Both the position numbers and the translations under genes were made by a program. A stretch of DNA of 64,000 nucleotides from RHKX01 sp963784885 (GTDB lineage Bacteria; Actinomycetota; Thermoleophilia; Solirubrobacterales; 70-9), in contig CAWATA010000005.1 of NCBI GenBank assembly GCA_963784885.1, positions 124,001 to 188,000 of the forward strand, given 5' to 3'. The notes under the pieces were generated by a model. It did not search any database, was not told where the DNA came from, and saw only the letters and a list, made by a program, of their open reading frames with translations. This document shows, in pieces, positions 1 to 8,097 of this stretch (position 1 is the stretch's first letter; each line of letters starts with the position of its first letter).

Positions 1-628
1 GCAGCATCGTCGCGATCCCGGTCAGCAGAAGGAAGACGACGACGCTGACGATCGCGGCCTCGAGCAGGTCGCGGTCGACGCTCGAACCCAGGAGCGCCGG
101 CAACGCCAGCACGGGCAGGCCGAGCACGACCGCGAACGTGAGCAGGTTGACGGCGGTGATCCCGGCGACCGCCCTCCCCCGGTCGACGCCGCGCTCGACG
201 AGCATCTTGTACTGCAGCGCCGCGCCCATCGCCCCTCCCCCCGGCGCGATCTTCGCGAGCGCGTTGCCGGCGAGCTGCGAGTCGACGACCGCCGACCACG
301 GCGAGCGCGGGATCGTCAGCCGCTGCAGGATCCAGATGCAGCCGAGCGAGAGCAGCTGAAGCAGCGCCAGCAGCGGGAACCAGAGCAGCGAGACCTGGCT
401 CAGGCTCCGCCAGGAACCGAGGACGTCGATCAGGCTCGGGGCGACGAGGTAGAGCGAGACGCCGGTCAGGAACAGCCAGAACGCGGTGCGGCGGATGCTC
501 GGCCCGCGCGCCACCGACTCGATCTCGCCGCGGGCGATCTCGGTCTCAGCGTCGGTCCGGGCTTCGATCGCCCGTTCGATGCGGTCGGCGAGCGACTCGC
601 GGTGGGCGAGCTCGGGATCCTCGCTCAA
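1..628 (-). CDS. Lysylphosphatidylglycerol synthase TM-domain (flippase-like) membrane protein, C-terminus cut by window edge
   Basis: About 209 N-terminal residues are visible. A charged cytoplasmic N-terminus of about 47 residues is followed by hydrophobic helices near residues 49-68, 78-98 and 155-175. Between them lies the segment KIAPGGGAMGAAL, typical of the UPF0104/YbhN/LPG_synthase_TM family, whose members move or modify lipid-linked substrates in the membrane. The start is a TTG at 628 that overlaps the TGA stop of the upstream TetR gene (TTGA), so the two are probably translationally coupled. The TetR protein may therefore control this gene as well as the divergent ABC exporter. The substrate cannot be inferred. 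Confidence 0.75.
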   Translation of the reverse strand, partial: MSEDPELAHRESLADRIERAIEARTDAETEIARGEIESVARGPSIRRTAFWLFLTGVSLYLVAPSLIDVLGSWRSLSQVSLLWFPLLALLQLLSLGCIWILQRLTIPRSPWSAVVDSQLAGNALAKIAPGGGAMGAALQYKMLVERGVDRGRAVAGITAVNLLTFAVVLGLPVLALPALLGSSVDRDLLEAAIVSVVVFLLLTGIATML

Positions 629-1224
629 GCGGAGCGGCTGTCGGGTCCGAGCGTCCGGAGCCCGGCGTTGAGGACGGCGACGGCCGCGTCGGCGAGCGCC
701 TCGCGGTCGGCGTCGGGGCGGTCCAGCGAGGCGAGGATCGCGCCCTCGAGGAAGCCGACCCAGCCGCGGAGGACGGCGCGGACGTCGGCCCGCTCGATGT
801 CGACACCGGAGACGGATGCGATCAGGCCGATCCCCTCCCAGCGCTGCGACTCGATCCGGTCGAACACCTCGCGGAAGCCGCCGCCACCGGCCATCAACGA
901 CCGATAGCCGGCGGGGTGGGCGCGAGCGTCGTCGAAGTAATAGGTGATCGCGTGGCGCAGGCGCTCCTCGGAGCTGAGACCGGGCGGAGCGCCGCGAGCC
1001 TGAGCCTGAAAGCCGCTCAGAAGCGGCTCGAGTGAGGCGATGTACAGGTCCTTCTTCGAGCCGAAGTACTGGAAGACGAGGCCGTGGGAGACGCCGGCGA
1101 TCTCGGCGATCTCGTCGACCGAGACGTCCTCGTAGTCGCGGGCGAGGAACTGCTCGAGCGCGATTTCGAGCAGTTGCTCGCGTCGTCGCAGGGCTCGCTC
1201 GCTTGTCAACGGCCGCCGTCCCAA
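625..1224 (-). CDS. TetR/AcrR family transcriptional regulator
   Basis: A 199-residue protein with a classic N-terminal TetR helix-turn-helix at about residues 20-66 (VDEIAEIAGVSHGLVFQYFG, then SKKDLY) and a divergent helical ligand domain. It starts with TTG at 1224 and is divergent from the ABC exporter genes that begin at 1280, with a 55-nt gap holding an inverted repeat. The arrangement is the usual one for a repressor of a neighbouring drug or lipid exporter. The 3' end overlaps the start of the flippase-like gene. The ligand is unknown. Confidence 0.9.
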   Translation of the reverse strand: MGRRPLTSERALRRREQLLEIALEQFLARDYEDVSVDEIAEIAGVSHGLVFQYFGSKKDLYIASLEPLLSGFQAQARGAPPGLSSEERLRHAITYYFDDARAHPAGYRSLMAGGGGFREVFDRIESQRWEGIGLIASVSGVDIERADVRAVLRGWVGFLEGAILASLDRPDADREALADAAVAVLNAGLRTLGPDSRSA

Positions 1225-1246
1225 GGTGCGGCGAGTCTAGCCCCGG

Positions 1247-1260
1247 ACCGGTTCGCCGGT
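1247..1260. promoter_or_regulatory. Candidate TetR operator (ACCGG-TTCG-CCGGT)
   Basis: A perfect 5-bp inverted repeat with a 4-nt centre lies in the 55-nt gap between the divergent TetR gene and the ABC transporter start. Position and symmetry fit a TetR operator, but in GC-rich DNA such a short palindrome can arise by chance. Confidence 0.35.
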
Positions 1261-1279
1261 GTGCGATGGTGCCGGGCCG

Positions 1280-2171
1280 ATGGCGGCGATCGAGTTGCAG
1301 GGGGTCGTGAAGACGTTCGGGCCGATCCGAGCGGTGGACGGACTCGACCTCAGCGTGCCCGAGGGCGTCTGCCTGGGCCTCCTCGGCCCCAACGGGGCCG
1401 GCAAGTCGACGACGATGCGGCTGCTGACCGGCCAGGCGATCGCCGACGAGGGCAGCCTTCGGGTGCTCGGCTACGTGTTGCCCCGGGAGTCGAAGGAGGC
1501 GCGGGCGCAGATGGGCGTGGTCCCGCAGCTCGACAACCTCGACATCGACGTCACCGTCGAGGAGAACCTGAAGGTCTTCGCCCGCCTCTACCGGGTCTCC
1601 GACATCGGCGGCGCGGTCGATCGGGCTCTCCGGCTCGCCCGGCTCACCGACCGGCGCCACGACGCAGTCGACGAGCTCTCCGGCGGCATGCGGCGACGCC
1701 TGCTCGTCGCGCGCGGGCTCGTCCACAGCCCGCGACTCGTGCTGCTCGACGAGCCCACCGTCGGCCTCGACCCGCAGATCCGGGCGGAGATCTGGACGCT
1801 TGATCGAGGGCCTGCGCGCGGAGGGCACGACGATCCTGATGTCGACCCACTACATCGAGGAGGCGGAGCGCCTCGCCGACGAGGTGGCGCTGATGGCCAA
1901 GGGCCGGGTGATCGCCCGGGGCCGGCCGAACGACCTGATCGCCGAGCATGCGGGCCGTCGCACCGCCGAGTACTACGCACCCCCGGAGCGACGGGCCGAG
2001 GTTCGCGCGGCGGCCGAGGCGGCCGGGTTGCAGGTCCGCTCGGCGGGGCCGGCGGTCGTCATCGTCGGCTGCGAGCAGGCGCCCGACGGGGTCGTTCCCG
2101 AAGATGCGATCACGCGCCCGAGCTCGCTCGAGGACGTGTTCGTCAACCTGACCGGGGAGGAGCTGGAGTGA
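1280..2171 (+). CDS. ABC transporter ATP-binding protein (NodI/DrrA type), interrupted by a +1 frameshift near 1800
   Basis: The first 173 codons encode an ABC ATPase: Walker A GPNGAGKST at residues 38-46, signature LSGGM and Walker B VLLLDEPTVGLD. At 1800-1801 there is one T too many (ACGCTTGATC where ACGCTGATC would keep frame). The rest of the protein, including the H-loop (ILMSTHYIEEA) and the C-terminal extension typical of DrrA/NodI exporters, continues in the +1 frame to the TGA at 2169-2171. The ATG at 1280 is preferred over an in-frame GTG at 1259. The permease follows with a GTGA overlap. Whether the shift is a sequencing error or a real inactivation cannot be decided here; the downstream half shows no other damage, which favours error or very recent mutation. 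Confidence 0.85.
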
Positions 2172-2935
2172 GGCGGATCGAGCCGTCGGCCGTGCTCGGC
2201 GTGATGAGCCGGGAGGTAGCCAACTTCAGGACGTTCTGGAGGAGCACCACTTTCTCCAGCCTGATGGAGCCGATGATCTACCTGCTCGCGTTCGGGCTCG
2301 GGCTCGGGACGACGCTGGTCAGCCAGGTCGACGGCGTCGACTACGTCGAGTTCGTCGGGACCGGGATGGTCGCGACCGCGGTCGTCTTCTCGAGCGCGCT
2401 GCCGGCGATGTTCGGGACGTTCGTCAAGCACCGCTTCCAGCGCACCTATGACGCGATCCTCGCGGCGCCGGTCGACGTCGAGGAGCTGGTCAGCGGCGAG
2501 ATGCTCTGGATCGGGCTGCGGTCCGGCATCTTCGGGACGTTCCCTCTGCTGATCACGATCGCGTTCGGGCTCGACCCGGCCCCGGCGATGCTGCTCGTCC
2601 CGTTCTTCTGCTTCGTCACCGCACTCGCGTTCGCCGGGTTCGGGATCGCGGTCGCCGGCAGCGTCGCGAAGATCGACCAGTTCAACTACGTGACGACGCT
2701 CGTGATCACGCCGATGTTTCTGCTCGCCGGAACGTTCTTCCCGATCGAGGGGCTGCCGCAGTGGGCGCAGGTGCTGTCGCAGTTCAACCCGCTGCACCAG
2801 CTCGTCGTCCTGGTTCGCGGCGCGTCGTTCGGCTTCGACGCCTACGACCCGCTGCGGCTCGCCGCGCTGATCGCCCTCGCCTTCGCGATGTGGCGGCTGG
2901 CGATCGACCGCCTGCGGCGACGGCTCATCGACTAG
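2168..2935 (+). CDS. ABC-2 type transporter permease (NodJ/DrrB family)
   Basis: A 255-residue membrane protein, the usual length for NodJ/DrrB permeases. It has six predicted membrane segments, with hydrophobic stretches near residues 27-50, 60-82, 107-135, 138-165, 172-190 and 225-245. The family-typical segment LAGTFFPIEGLPQW lies before the last helix. The GTG start overlaps the ATPase stop (GTGA), so the two genes form one exporter operon. Because of the upstream frameshift, the ATPase start frame reads straight into this gene without a stop. The substrate is unknown; a TetR regulator is divergent. The 3' end overlaps the convergent zinc-finger gene by 11 nt. Confidence 0.88.
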   Translation: MRRIEPSAVLGVMSREVANFRTFWRSTTFSSLMEPMIYLLAFGLGLGTTLVSQVDGVDYVEFVGTGMVATAVVFSSALPAMFGTFVKHRFQRTYDAILAAPVDVEELVSGEMLWIGLRSGIFGTFPLLITIAFGLDPAPAMLLVPFFCFVTALAFAGFGIAVAGSVAKIDQFNYVTTLVITPMFLLAGTFFPIEGLPQWAQVLSQFNPLHQLVVLVRGASFGFDAYDPLRLAALIALAFAMWRLAIDRLRRRLID

Positions 2936-3281
2936 CGCAGGTCACGCAGAGCGCGCTCTCGGGCACGATCCGGAGCCGCCCGGCGGGGATCTCGTTCCCG
3001 CAGCCGTCGCAGATCCCGTAGCTGCCCTCGTCGAGCTTGGCGAGCGCCCGCTCGAGCCGCTCCTCGATCGCCTCGAGGCTGTCGGCGACGCCGACGTCGG
3101 TGAGCCGGCCGATCGCCTCGGTCGTCCCGTCGCCGATCCGCTTGCCGAACCCGATCCCCGAACCGCGCTCCGGCGGCGCCTTGAGCGCTTCGAGCCGGGC
3201 GCGCACCTCGGCGAGCCGCTCGCGCAGCCCGGACTCGACCTGATCGAGGTCGAGCGGCTCTCCCTCCGGTTCCGGCGCCAC
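2925..3281 (-). CDS. TraR/DksA family C4-type zinc-finger protein
   Basis: A 118-residue protein with an N-terminal coiled-coil region (about residues 14-35 and 60-80) and a C-terminal four-cysteine zinc finger: CDGCG at about 92-96 and CVTCA near the end. The size and order match small DksA/TraR-like proteins, which insert a coiled coil into the RNA polymerase secondary channel. The GTG start has a GGGAGG ribosome-binding site about 10 nt upstream. Its start lies only one base from the ATG of the divergent SprT-like gene, so each promoter would have to lie inside the other gene. Confidence 0.85.
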   Translation of the reverse strand: MAPEPEGEPLDLDQVESGLRERLAEVRARLEALKAPPERGSGIGFGKRIGDGTTEAIGRLTDVGVADSLEAIEERLERALAKLDEGSYGICDGCGNEIPAGRLRIVPESALCVTCASR

Positions 3282-3282
3282 G

Positions 3283-3862
3283 ATGGTTCATCCTCCCGCA
3301 GATCCGCCTCCCCCGTCGCAAGCCCCGCCCGCCGCGCCGGCGCTCGTCCGCGTCCGGATCCGGCCGGGCTCGGCGCCGTCCCGCCCGGCGCCCACCCGGC
3401 TACTACGCGGTCGCGGGCGTCGACCTCGAGGCCGAGCTGCAGCGGCTCTGCCGCCTGCGGTCGCTCGGCGGACCGTCCGGGCGGCTCGCCACGGCACCTC
3501 CCGAGTTGAGCGTGCGAAGGGCGGCGCGGCGGCCACGGAGCCGGCTCGGGTTCGCGGTCCCGGCCGAGAATCGGATCTCGGTCACGGCCTATCCCGGGAT
3601 CGGCCGTGGCGACGCACTCGAGACGCTGCTCCACGAGCTCGTCCACATCGCGGTCGGAGCCGCGGCCGAGGGACGGCGCTGGCACGGTCGCGAGTTCACG
3701 GCGGCCCTCCGCGCGGCGATGGCCGAGGCCTACGGCGTCACCGGCGTCCGGGCGCCGAGCAGCTACCACGGCGCCTACGCCGCCGCGCTCGATTCCCGCG
3801 CCTGCACCGGGGCGGCCGACCAGCTCGAGCTGCCGCATCGAGTCGCTGAACGGTCACGATAG
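3283..3862 (+). CDS. SprT-like zinc metalloprotease, probable frameshift near 3400
   Basis: The coherent protein reads in one frame from about 3401 (YYAVAGVDLEAEL...) to the TAG at 3860-3862. It carries the zinc motif HELVH (about 3637-3651) and a downstream HGREF segment as in SprT/WLM-type peptidases. That frame has no start codon before a TTG at 3506. The ATG at 3283 opens a proline-rich leader in the preceding frame, which joins the main frame if one base is removed at about 3395-3400. I therefore read it as one gene of roughly 190 residues with a +1 indel. An alternative is a shorter protein from TTG 3506 that still keeps the HELVH motif. Confidence 0.65.
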
Positions 3863-3871
3863 GTTGCCGCG

Positions 3872-4732
3872 ATGGCCGCACCGCTGCTCGTAGTCGACAC
3901 CCCGTCGATGCTCTACCGGGCGTTCTTCGCCCTCCCGAAGACGATCGAGGGTGCGGACGGCCGGCCGGTGAACGCACTGCTCGGTACCGCCAACCTCGTC
4001 CTTCGCGAGGTCGCCGAGTACGGGCCCCGGACCGTGGTCCTCTGCTTCGGCGCCGAGGCAGCCCACTACCGCGTCGAGCTCTATTCCGGCTACCACGCCG
4101 ACCGCCCTGAGATGCCCGATCTGCTCAAGCCGCAGTGGCAGGCGAGCCACGAGTTCTTCACGGAGTTCGGCTGGCAGATCGCCGAACACGAGTCGCTCGA
4201 GGCCGACGACCTCCTCGGTTCGTTCGCGGACGCCGAGACCGCGGCCGGCGGGACGACCCTGATCATGACCGGCGACCGCGACATGTTCCAGTGCGCGAGC
4301 GACTCGGTGACGATCCTGTACCCGGCGAAGGGAGTCCAGGGGATGGAGCCGATCGGACCGGCCGAGGTCCGCGGCCGCTACGGCATCGACCCCGATCAGG
4401 TCCCCGACTTCATCGCCCTCCGGGGCGATCCCTCGGACGGCATCCCCGGCGCCAAGGGGATCGGCGAGAAGACCGCCGCCGAGCTCCTGCGCCGCTACGG
4501 GACGCTCGACGGCGTCCTCGAGAACGCGATCGCGCAGAGCACCCCGCGGATCCGCGGCGTCCTCCGCGACGACCGCGAGGCGCTGCTGGCCTACCGCGAG
4601 ATGGCGCGGCTGCAGGACGCCGGCGTGACCCGCCCGCCGGACTGCCGCACCGACTGGGCCGCGGCCGCGGCCGCGGCCGAGCGTTACGGCATGAACCGCC
4701 TGGCCGAGCGGCTCCGAGAGGCGGCCGGCTGA
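3872..4732 (+). CDS. 5'-3' exonuclease (PolA N-terminal-type flap endonuclease)
   Basis: A 286-residue stand-alone 5'-3' exonuclease. Acidic metal-binding motifs appear in order: VVDTPSMLYRA at the N-terminus, LEADD at about 110, TGDRDMFQ at about 131, and the helix-hairpin-helix segment GDPSDGIPGAKGIGEKTA at about 188-205. It matches the exonuclease domain of DNA polymerase I in length and order, as found free-standing in actinobacteria, and should act in Okazaki-fragment or flap processing. A TAGGTT box ends 6 nt before the ATG and there is no ribosome-binding site, so the transcript is probably leaderless. Confidence 0.93.
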   Translation: MAAPLLVVDTPSMLYRAFFALPKTIEGADGRPVNALLGTANLVLREVAEYGPRTVVLCFGAEAAHYRVELYSGYHADRPEMPDLLKPQWQASHEFFTEFGWQIAEHESLEADDLLGSFADAETAAGGTTLIMTGDRDMFQCASDSVTILYPAKGVQGMEPIGPAEVRGRYGIDPDQVPDFIALRGDPSDGIPGAKGIGEKTAAELLRRYGTLDGVLENAIAQSTPRIRGVLRDDREALLAYREMARLQDAGVTRPPDCRTDWAAAAAAAERYGMNRLAERLREAAG

Positions 4733-4748
4733 GACGCCCACTGCCACT

Positions 4749-4791
4749 GTGGGCCATCCGGGGGACGCATAGCGTCGCCGATCTGGCCCAC
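4749..4791. repeat. Intergenic compound palindrome, convergent junction, copy A
   Basis: Outer arms GTGGGCCA (4749-4756) and TGGCCCAC (4784-4791) enclose an inner stem GACGC-ATA-GCGTC at 4764-4776. It sits between the convergent exonuclease and hydrolase genes, so a bidirectional terminator role is likely. Similar arms recur at 23328-23376 and 28195-28236, also at convergent junctions. Confidence 0.6.
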
Positions 4792-4829
4792 GGGTATGCG
4801 CCGAGAGGCCGCGGCTCGGGGGCTGGGGG

Positions 4830-6005
4830 CTAGCTCAGGAACGCGGCCATCGCGTCGTGCGTGGCCTCCGGGCGCTCGAGCTGGGGGACGTGGCCGCAGT
4901 CGAGCTCGAGGTGGACGGCGCGCGGGAGGGCGCGCTCGACATGGCGCATGAACTCGATCGGAACGAGGATGTCCTCGCGGCCCCAGACGAAGAGGGAGGC
5001 GGGCGCCAGCTTCTTGATCCTCGTCCAGAAGCCCTGCTCGCCGTAGGGCTCCTCGCGGTAGATGTTGCGGGCGCATTCGTAGAACGCGTAGCGGCCGGCC
5101 GGCGTCAGGTAGGAGCGCAGGAACTCGTCGACACCGGCGGCGGTCCAGCCGCGATCGCCGCCGGGGACGAGGCGGCGCACGACCGGCTCGACCAGCATCC
5201 GCGGGGTCGGCTGGATGTAGCCGAGGCGGGGCAGCGGAGCCCGGAGGAGCCAGTTCCAGGGCCGCTCCTTGAGCCAGGCCAGCGAGGGCGCGAGGAGGAC
5301 CAGGTTCTCGACCCGGTCGGGATCCGACATCCCGATCTCGAGCGCGATCCGCCCGCCCATGCTGTTGCCGGCGAACGAGGCGCGCTCGTAGCCGAGCGCA
5401 TCGAGGAGGCCGAGGACCACGTCCGCGTACCAGAAGGCGTCGTAGGGAGCCGCGTGCGGCTTGTCGGAGTCGCCGAACCCCGGCAGGTCGACGGCGATCA
5501 CGCGGTGGTCCTCCGGAGCCATCGCGGCGATCGTCGGCAGGAACGAGGCCTTGGTGCCGCCGAGGCCGTGGAGGCAGATCAGCGGCGGCCCCTCGCCGGC
5601 CTCGCAGAAGGCGATCTCGTGGTCGGCCGTCTCGATCCGGTCGAAGCGAAGCCGGCCGGGCTCGCGGGAACCGCTCGTCGCCGCAAGCAGGCCGACGCCG
5701 AGGTGCAGGTCCTGGCGGACCCGGAGCCGGCCTCGGCGAAACGCCTCCATGCCGCCGGCGACGTCGTCGGCGATCCGTGCCCAGGTCCGCTCGTCGGCCG
5801 TCAGGAGAGCATCGGGACGGCCCTGCGCCGGCTCGAGCCGGGCCTCCGGCATCTCGATGACGACGTCGAAATCCTCGCCGCCGACGACCTCGAGGCGGAT
5901 GCGCGCCTCCCCTCCGGGGAGGTCGAAGTCGTCCGGGTCGAAACGCCCGACCATGTCCTCGATCGATTGGATTGCGCTGCCCCGATCAACTGTGGCGGTG
6001 CTCAT
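4830..6005 (-). CDS. SCP2 sterol-binding-like domain fused to an alpha/beta hydrolase
   Basis: About 391 residues. Residues 1-115 resemble an SCP2/sterol-transfer module (beta-rich, with a LTADERTWARIADDVAGGMEAF segment). Residues 125-391 are an alpha/beta hydrolase: oxyanion-loop HGLGGTKASF, nucleophile elbow GNSMGG (Ser), acid region WGREDILVP (Asp) and C-terminal CGHVPQLERP (His). The fusion suggests a hydrolase acting on a lipid or other hydrophobic ester delivered by the SCP2 module. The ATG at 6005 is chosen because the next upstream start would overlap the YciI gene; no strong ribosome-binding site is visible. It is third in a minus-strand run with the YciI and membrane-protein genes. 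Confidence 0.85.
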   Translation of the reverse strand: MSTATVDRGSAIQSIEDMVGRFDPDDFDLPGGEARIRLEVVGGEDFDVVIEMPEARLEPAQGRPDALLTADERTWARIADDVAGGMEAFRRGRLRVRQDLHLGVGLLAATSGSREPGRLRFDRIETADHEIAFCEAGEGPPLICLHGLGGTKASFLPTIAAMAPEDHRVIAVDLPGFGDSDKPHAAPYDAFWYADVVLGLLDALGYERASFAGNSMGGRIALEIGMSDPDRVENLVLLAPSLAWLKERPWNWLLRAPLPRLGYIQPTPRMLVEPVVRRLVPGGDRGWTAAGVDEFLRSYLTPAGRYAFYECARNIYREEPYGEQGFWTRIKKLAPASLFVWGREDILVPIEFMRHVERALPRAVHLELDCGHVPQLERPEATHDAMAAFLS

Positions 6006-6057
6006 CGCCGAAAAATCTACCCGTCTCGGGTGCGTCGGTACCGCCGCGTGACCGGTA

Positions 6058-6366
6058 TCACGCTCCGCGAGCGGCATCGTTCCAGCAGTTTGCGACTACC
6101 GTCCACGGCTCGATTCGCTGCGCGGTGACGAGCCCGGCCGCCACGTAGGGATCTCCGGCGGCGAAATCGGCCGCCTCGGCACGGGGATCGACGTCGTGCT
6201 CGAACACGAACAGGGCACCCGTCGGCGGGTCGCCGACGGCGCCGGCCACAGCGAGCCCGCGCTCGCCGGCGAACCGGCGGATGTGCGCCAGGTGATCCTC
6301 GCGGTGGGGTGCCCGGCGCTCGACGATGTCGGTGACGTACTCGTAGGTCAACAGGCAGACGGCCAT
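6058..6366 (-). CDS. YciI-like (YCII-related) protein
   Basis: A 102-residue protein of the YCII fold: MAVCLLTYEYV, the central HREDHLAHIRRF (His and Asp residues typical of the family's pocket), then GDPPTGALFVFE and DPYVAAGLVTAQRIEPW. Family members are small dimeric ferredoxin-like proteins, some acting as dehydrochlorinases or muconolactone-isomerase-like enzymes; the substrate is unknown. It starts 4 nt after the membrane-protein stop, so it is cotranscribed. Confidence 0.8.
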   Translation of the reverse strand: MAVCLLTYEYVTDIVERRAPHREDHLAHIRRFAGERGLAVAGAVGDPPTGALFVFEHDVDPRAEAADFAAGDPYVAAGLVTAQRIEPWTVVANCWNDAARGA

Positions 6367-6370
6367 CGCG

Positions 6371-8071
6371 TCAGTTTCCCCGATCCGGCCCCGCCTCCGC
6401 CGCCTCGATCGCGCAGACCCGCACCGTGCCGGTCGTTCGCGCGAGCCATGGCTGCGCGACGCCGTCGTCGGGGATGGGCAGCACCGCCGGCAGGCCGGCC
6501 CGGAGCACGCCGACCTCAGCGTCCGGAACCGCGGCGAAGCGCCCGAGCTCGAGCTCCGCTCCAGGGGCCCCGCTGTCGCCGACCAACTCGACAGCGTCGG
6601 CGCCGGGCTCGAGCTCGAAGGTCGTGTAGCCGTCTGCGGCCGGGCGATGGGTAACGCATCCGGTTGCCGCGATCCCGGCCTTCGCCGGGATCTCGACGGC
6701 GGCGATCCCGAGCCCGCGGACGAGGACGAAGTCGGCGCCGCGACGGACCTCCTCTCGCTGCTCGAGCAGCTCATCGACGCCGTCGCCGAGGGGTCCGACG
6801 TCGGCGGCGAAACGGTCGAGCCGGAGGGCGGTCGAGGGGATGTGCTCGCTCGCCGGCGGCCCGAGCGAGCGAACCGTGAAGGCGGGATCGATCGCCTCGC
6901 CGCCGATGTCGACCGAGCCGAGCTGCGCCTTGACGTCGCGAGCCTGGTCGGTGAATCGGGGCTGCATGTAGAGAAGCAGCGCGAAGTTGCCGGCCAGGCA
7001 GAGGGCGAACACAGCCGCCGCGATCCGCCGTGCGGGCGGCGACAGCTCGCGGCCACGGAACGCCTCGGCGGCGAGAAGGGTGATCGTGATCGCTCCGAAG
7101 ATCAGGTAGCGAGGCGTCGTCGCCGTCCGGTCCGGGCCCTCCGAAAGCCCGAGGCCGCCCCAGTACGCGAGGAGCGTGACCAGGTAGGCCCAGGTCCACG
7201 GCGTCCCGCGGCCGGTGGCGAGGCGGACGGCGAGCAGGGCCGCCGCCGCGACCGCCGCGAGCGCGAAGGCCACTTTGAGGAACACAGCGAGCACGTCGGC
7301 GTGCCCGCCGAGCTCGGGCGGAATGCCGAACATGCCCTCGACGGCGGCACTCGCCGCCTTGACGACGAAGAGCGGCGCGCCGAGGAGGTTCGACGACGAG
7401 GCGAGCTCCTGGTCGAACTGCCGGGCCCAGAGCCACCAGGCGAACCAGAGGACCAGCGGCACGCCGGCGACCCAGAGCTCGCGCCGCCGGCTCCGCTCGA
7501 GTGCGTAGTAGACGACTACGCCCAGCGCGATGATCGTCCCGAACGTGTGCGAGAGCATCGAGAGCGAGAGCAGGGCCATCGCCCCGACGTCCCCTCCGAG
7601 CGTCCGGCGCTCGACCGAGACGAGCGCCCCGAGCCCGAGGGCGATCGACAGCAGGAAGGGGATGCCGAGCGGCGAGATCACCACGTCCTGGCCGGAGCCG
7701 TAGAAGAGCAGCACGACCGCCGGCAGCAGGGCGAGCCCAGAACCGACCCGGCGCCGCACGAGGAGAAAGAGAAGCACCGCGCTCGCCTGCAGGCAGACCA
7801 CGCCGAGGATCCGGAACGGCAGGTAGTCGACGCCGAAGACGCGCGGCAGCAACTCGTAGATCAACCGGGGGAGCGCGAGAAGGTGGCTCGAGTGCGGCGT
7901 CAGCAGCGAACGCGGCGCGAAGTCGTTGAATGCGGTGAGCCAGTCGAGCTCGTCGGACCAGAACCAGAGGTCGCGACCGCCGATCAGGATCACCGCCGCG
8001 GAGACCACCATCGCGGCCACGAGAGCGGCGCGCACCAAGCGGTCGCCGCGCTCGTCATATCCCGATGGCAT
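6371..8071 (-). CDS. Polytopic membrane protein, GT-C glycosyltransferase-like
   Basis: About 566 residues. Residues 15-380 hold roughly ten hydrophobic helices, and the C-terminal 180 residues form a soluble domain. The first external loop has WFWSDELDWL, an Asp-Glu pair placed just after helix 1 as in GT-C (PMT/ArnT-like) transferases that use polyprenyl-phosphate sugars. No specific family is recognised. ATG 8071 is preferred to an in-frame TTG at 8098 that would face the ATG of the divergent gene. Function as a cell-envelope glycosyltransferase is inferred from topology and the acidic loop only. Confidence 0.65.
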   Translation of the reverse strand: MPSGYDERGDRLVRAALVAAMVVSAAVILIGGRDLWFWSDELDWLTAFNDFAPRSLLTPHSSHLLALPRLIYELLPRVFGVDYLPFRILGVVCLQASAVLLFLLVRRRVGSGLALLPAVVLLFYGSGQDVVISPLGIPFLLSIALGLGALVSVERRTLGGDVGAMALLSLSMLSHTFGTIIALGVVVYYALERSRRRELWVAGVPLVLWFAWWLWARQFDQELASSSNLLGAPLFVVKAASAAVEGMFGIPPELGGHADVLAVFLKVAFALAAVAAAALLAVRLATGRGTPWTWAYLVTLLAYWGGLGLSEGPDRTATTPRYLIFGAITITLLAAEAFRGRELSPPARRIAAAVFALCLAGNFALLLYMQPRFTDQARDVKAQLGSVDIGGEAIDPAFTVRSLGPPASEHIPSTALRLDRFAADVGPLGDGVDELLEQREEVRRGADFVLVRGLGIAAVEIPAKAGIAATGCVTHRPAADGYTTFELEPGADAVELVGDSGAPGAELELGRFAAVPDAEVGVLRAGLPAVLPIPDDGVAQPWLARTTGTVRVCAIEAAEAGPDRGN

Positions 8072-8097
8072 CGCGGGAACGCTAGCGTCAGCCCCCA

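Noticed and set aside
1259..2935. A 558-codon open frame joining the ABC ATPase N-terminus to the permease
   Set aside because: The middle 160 residues are meaningless Arg/Gly-rich sequence; a one-base frameshift plus the GTGA overlap explains the chance fusion.
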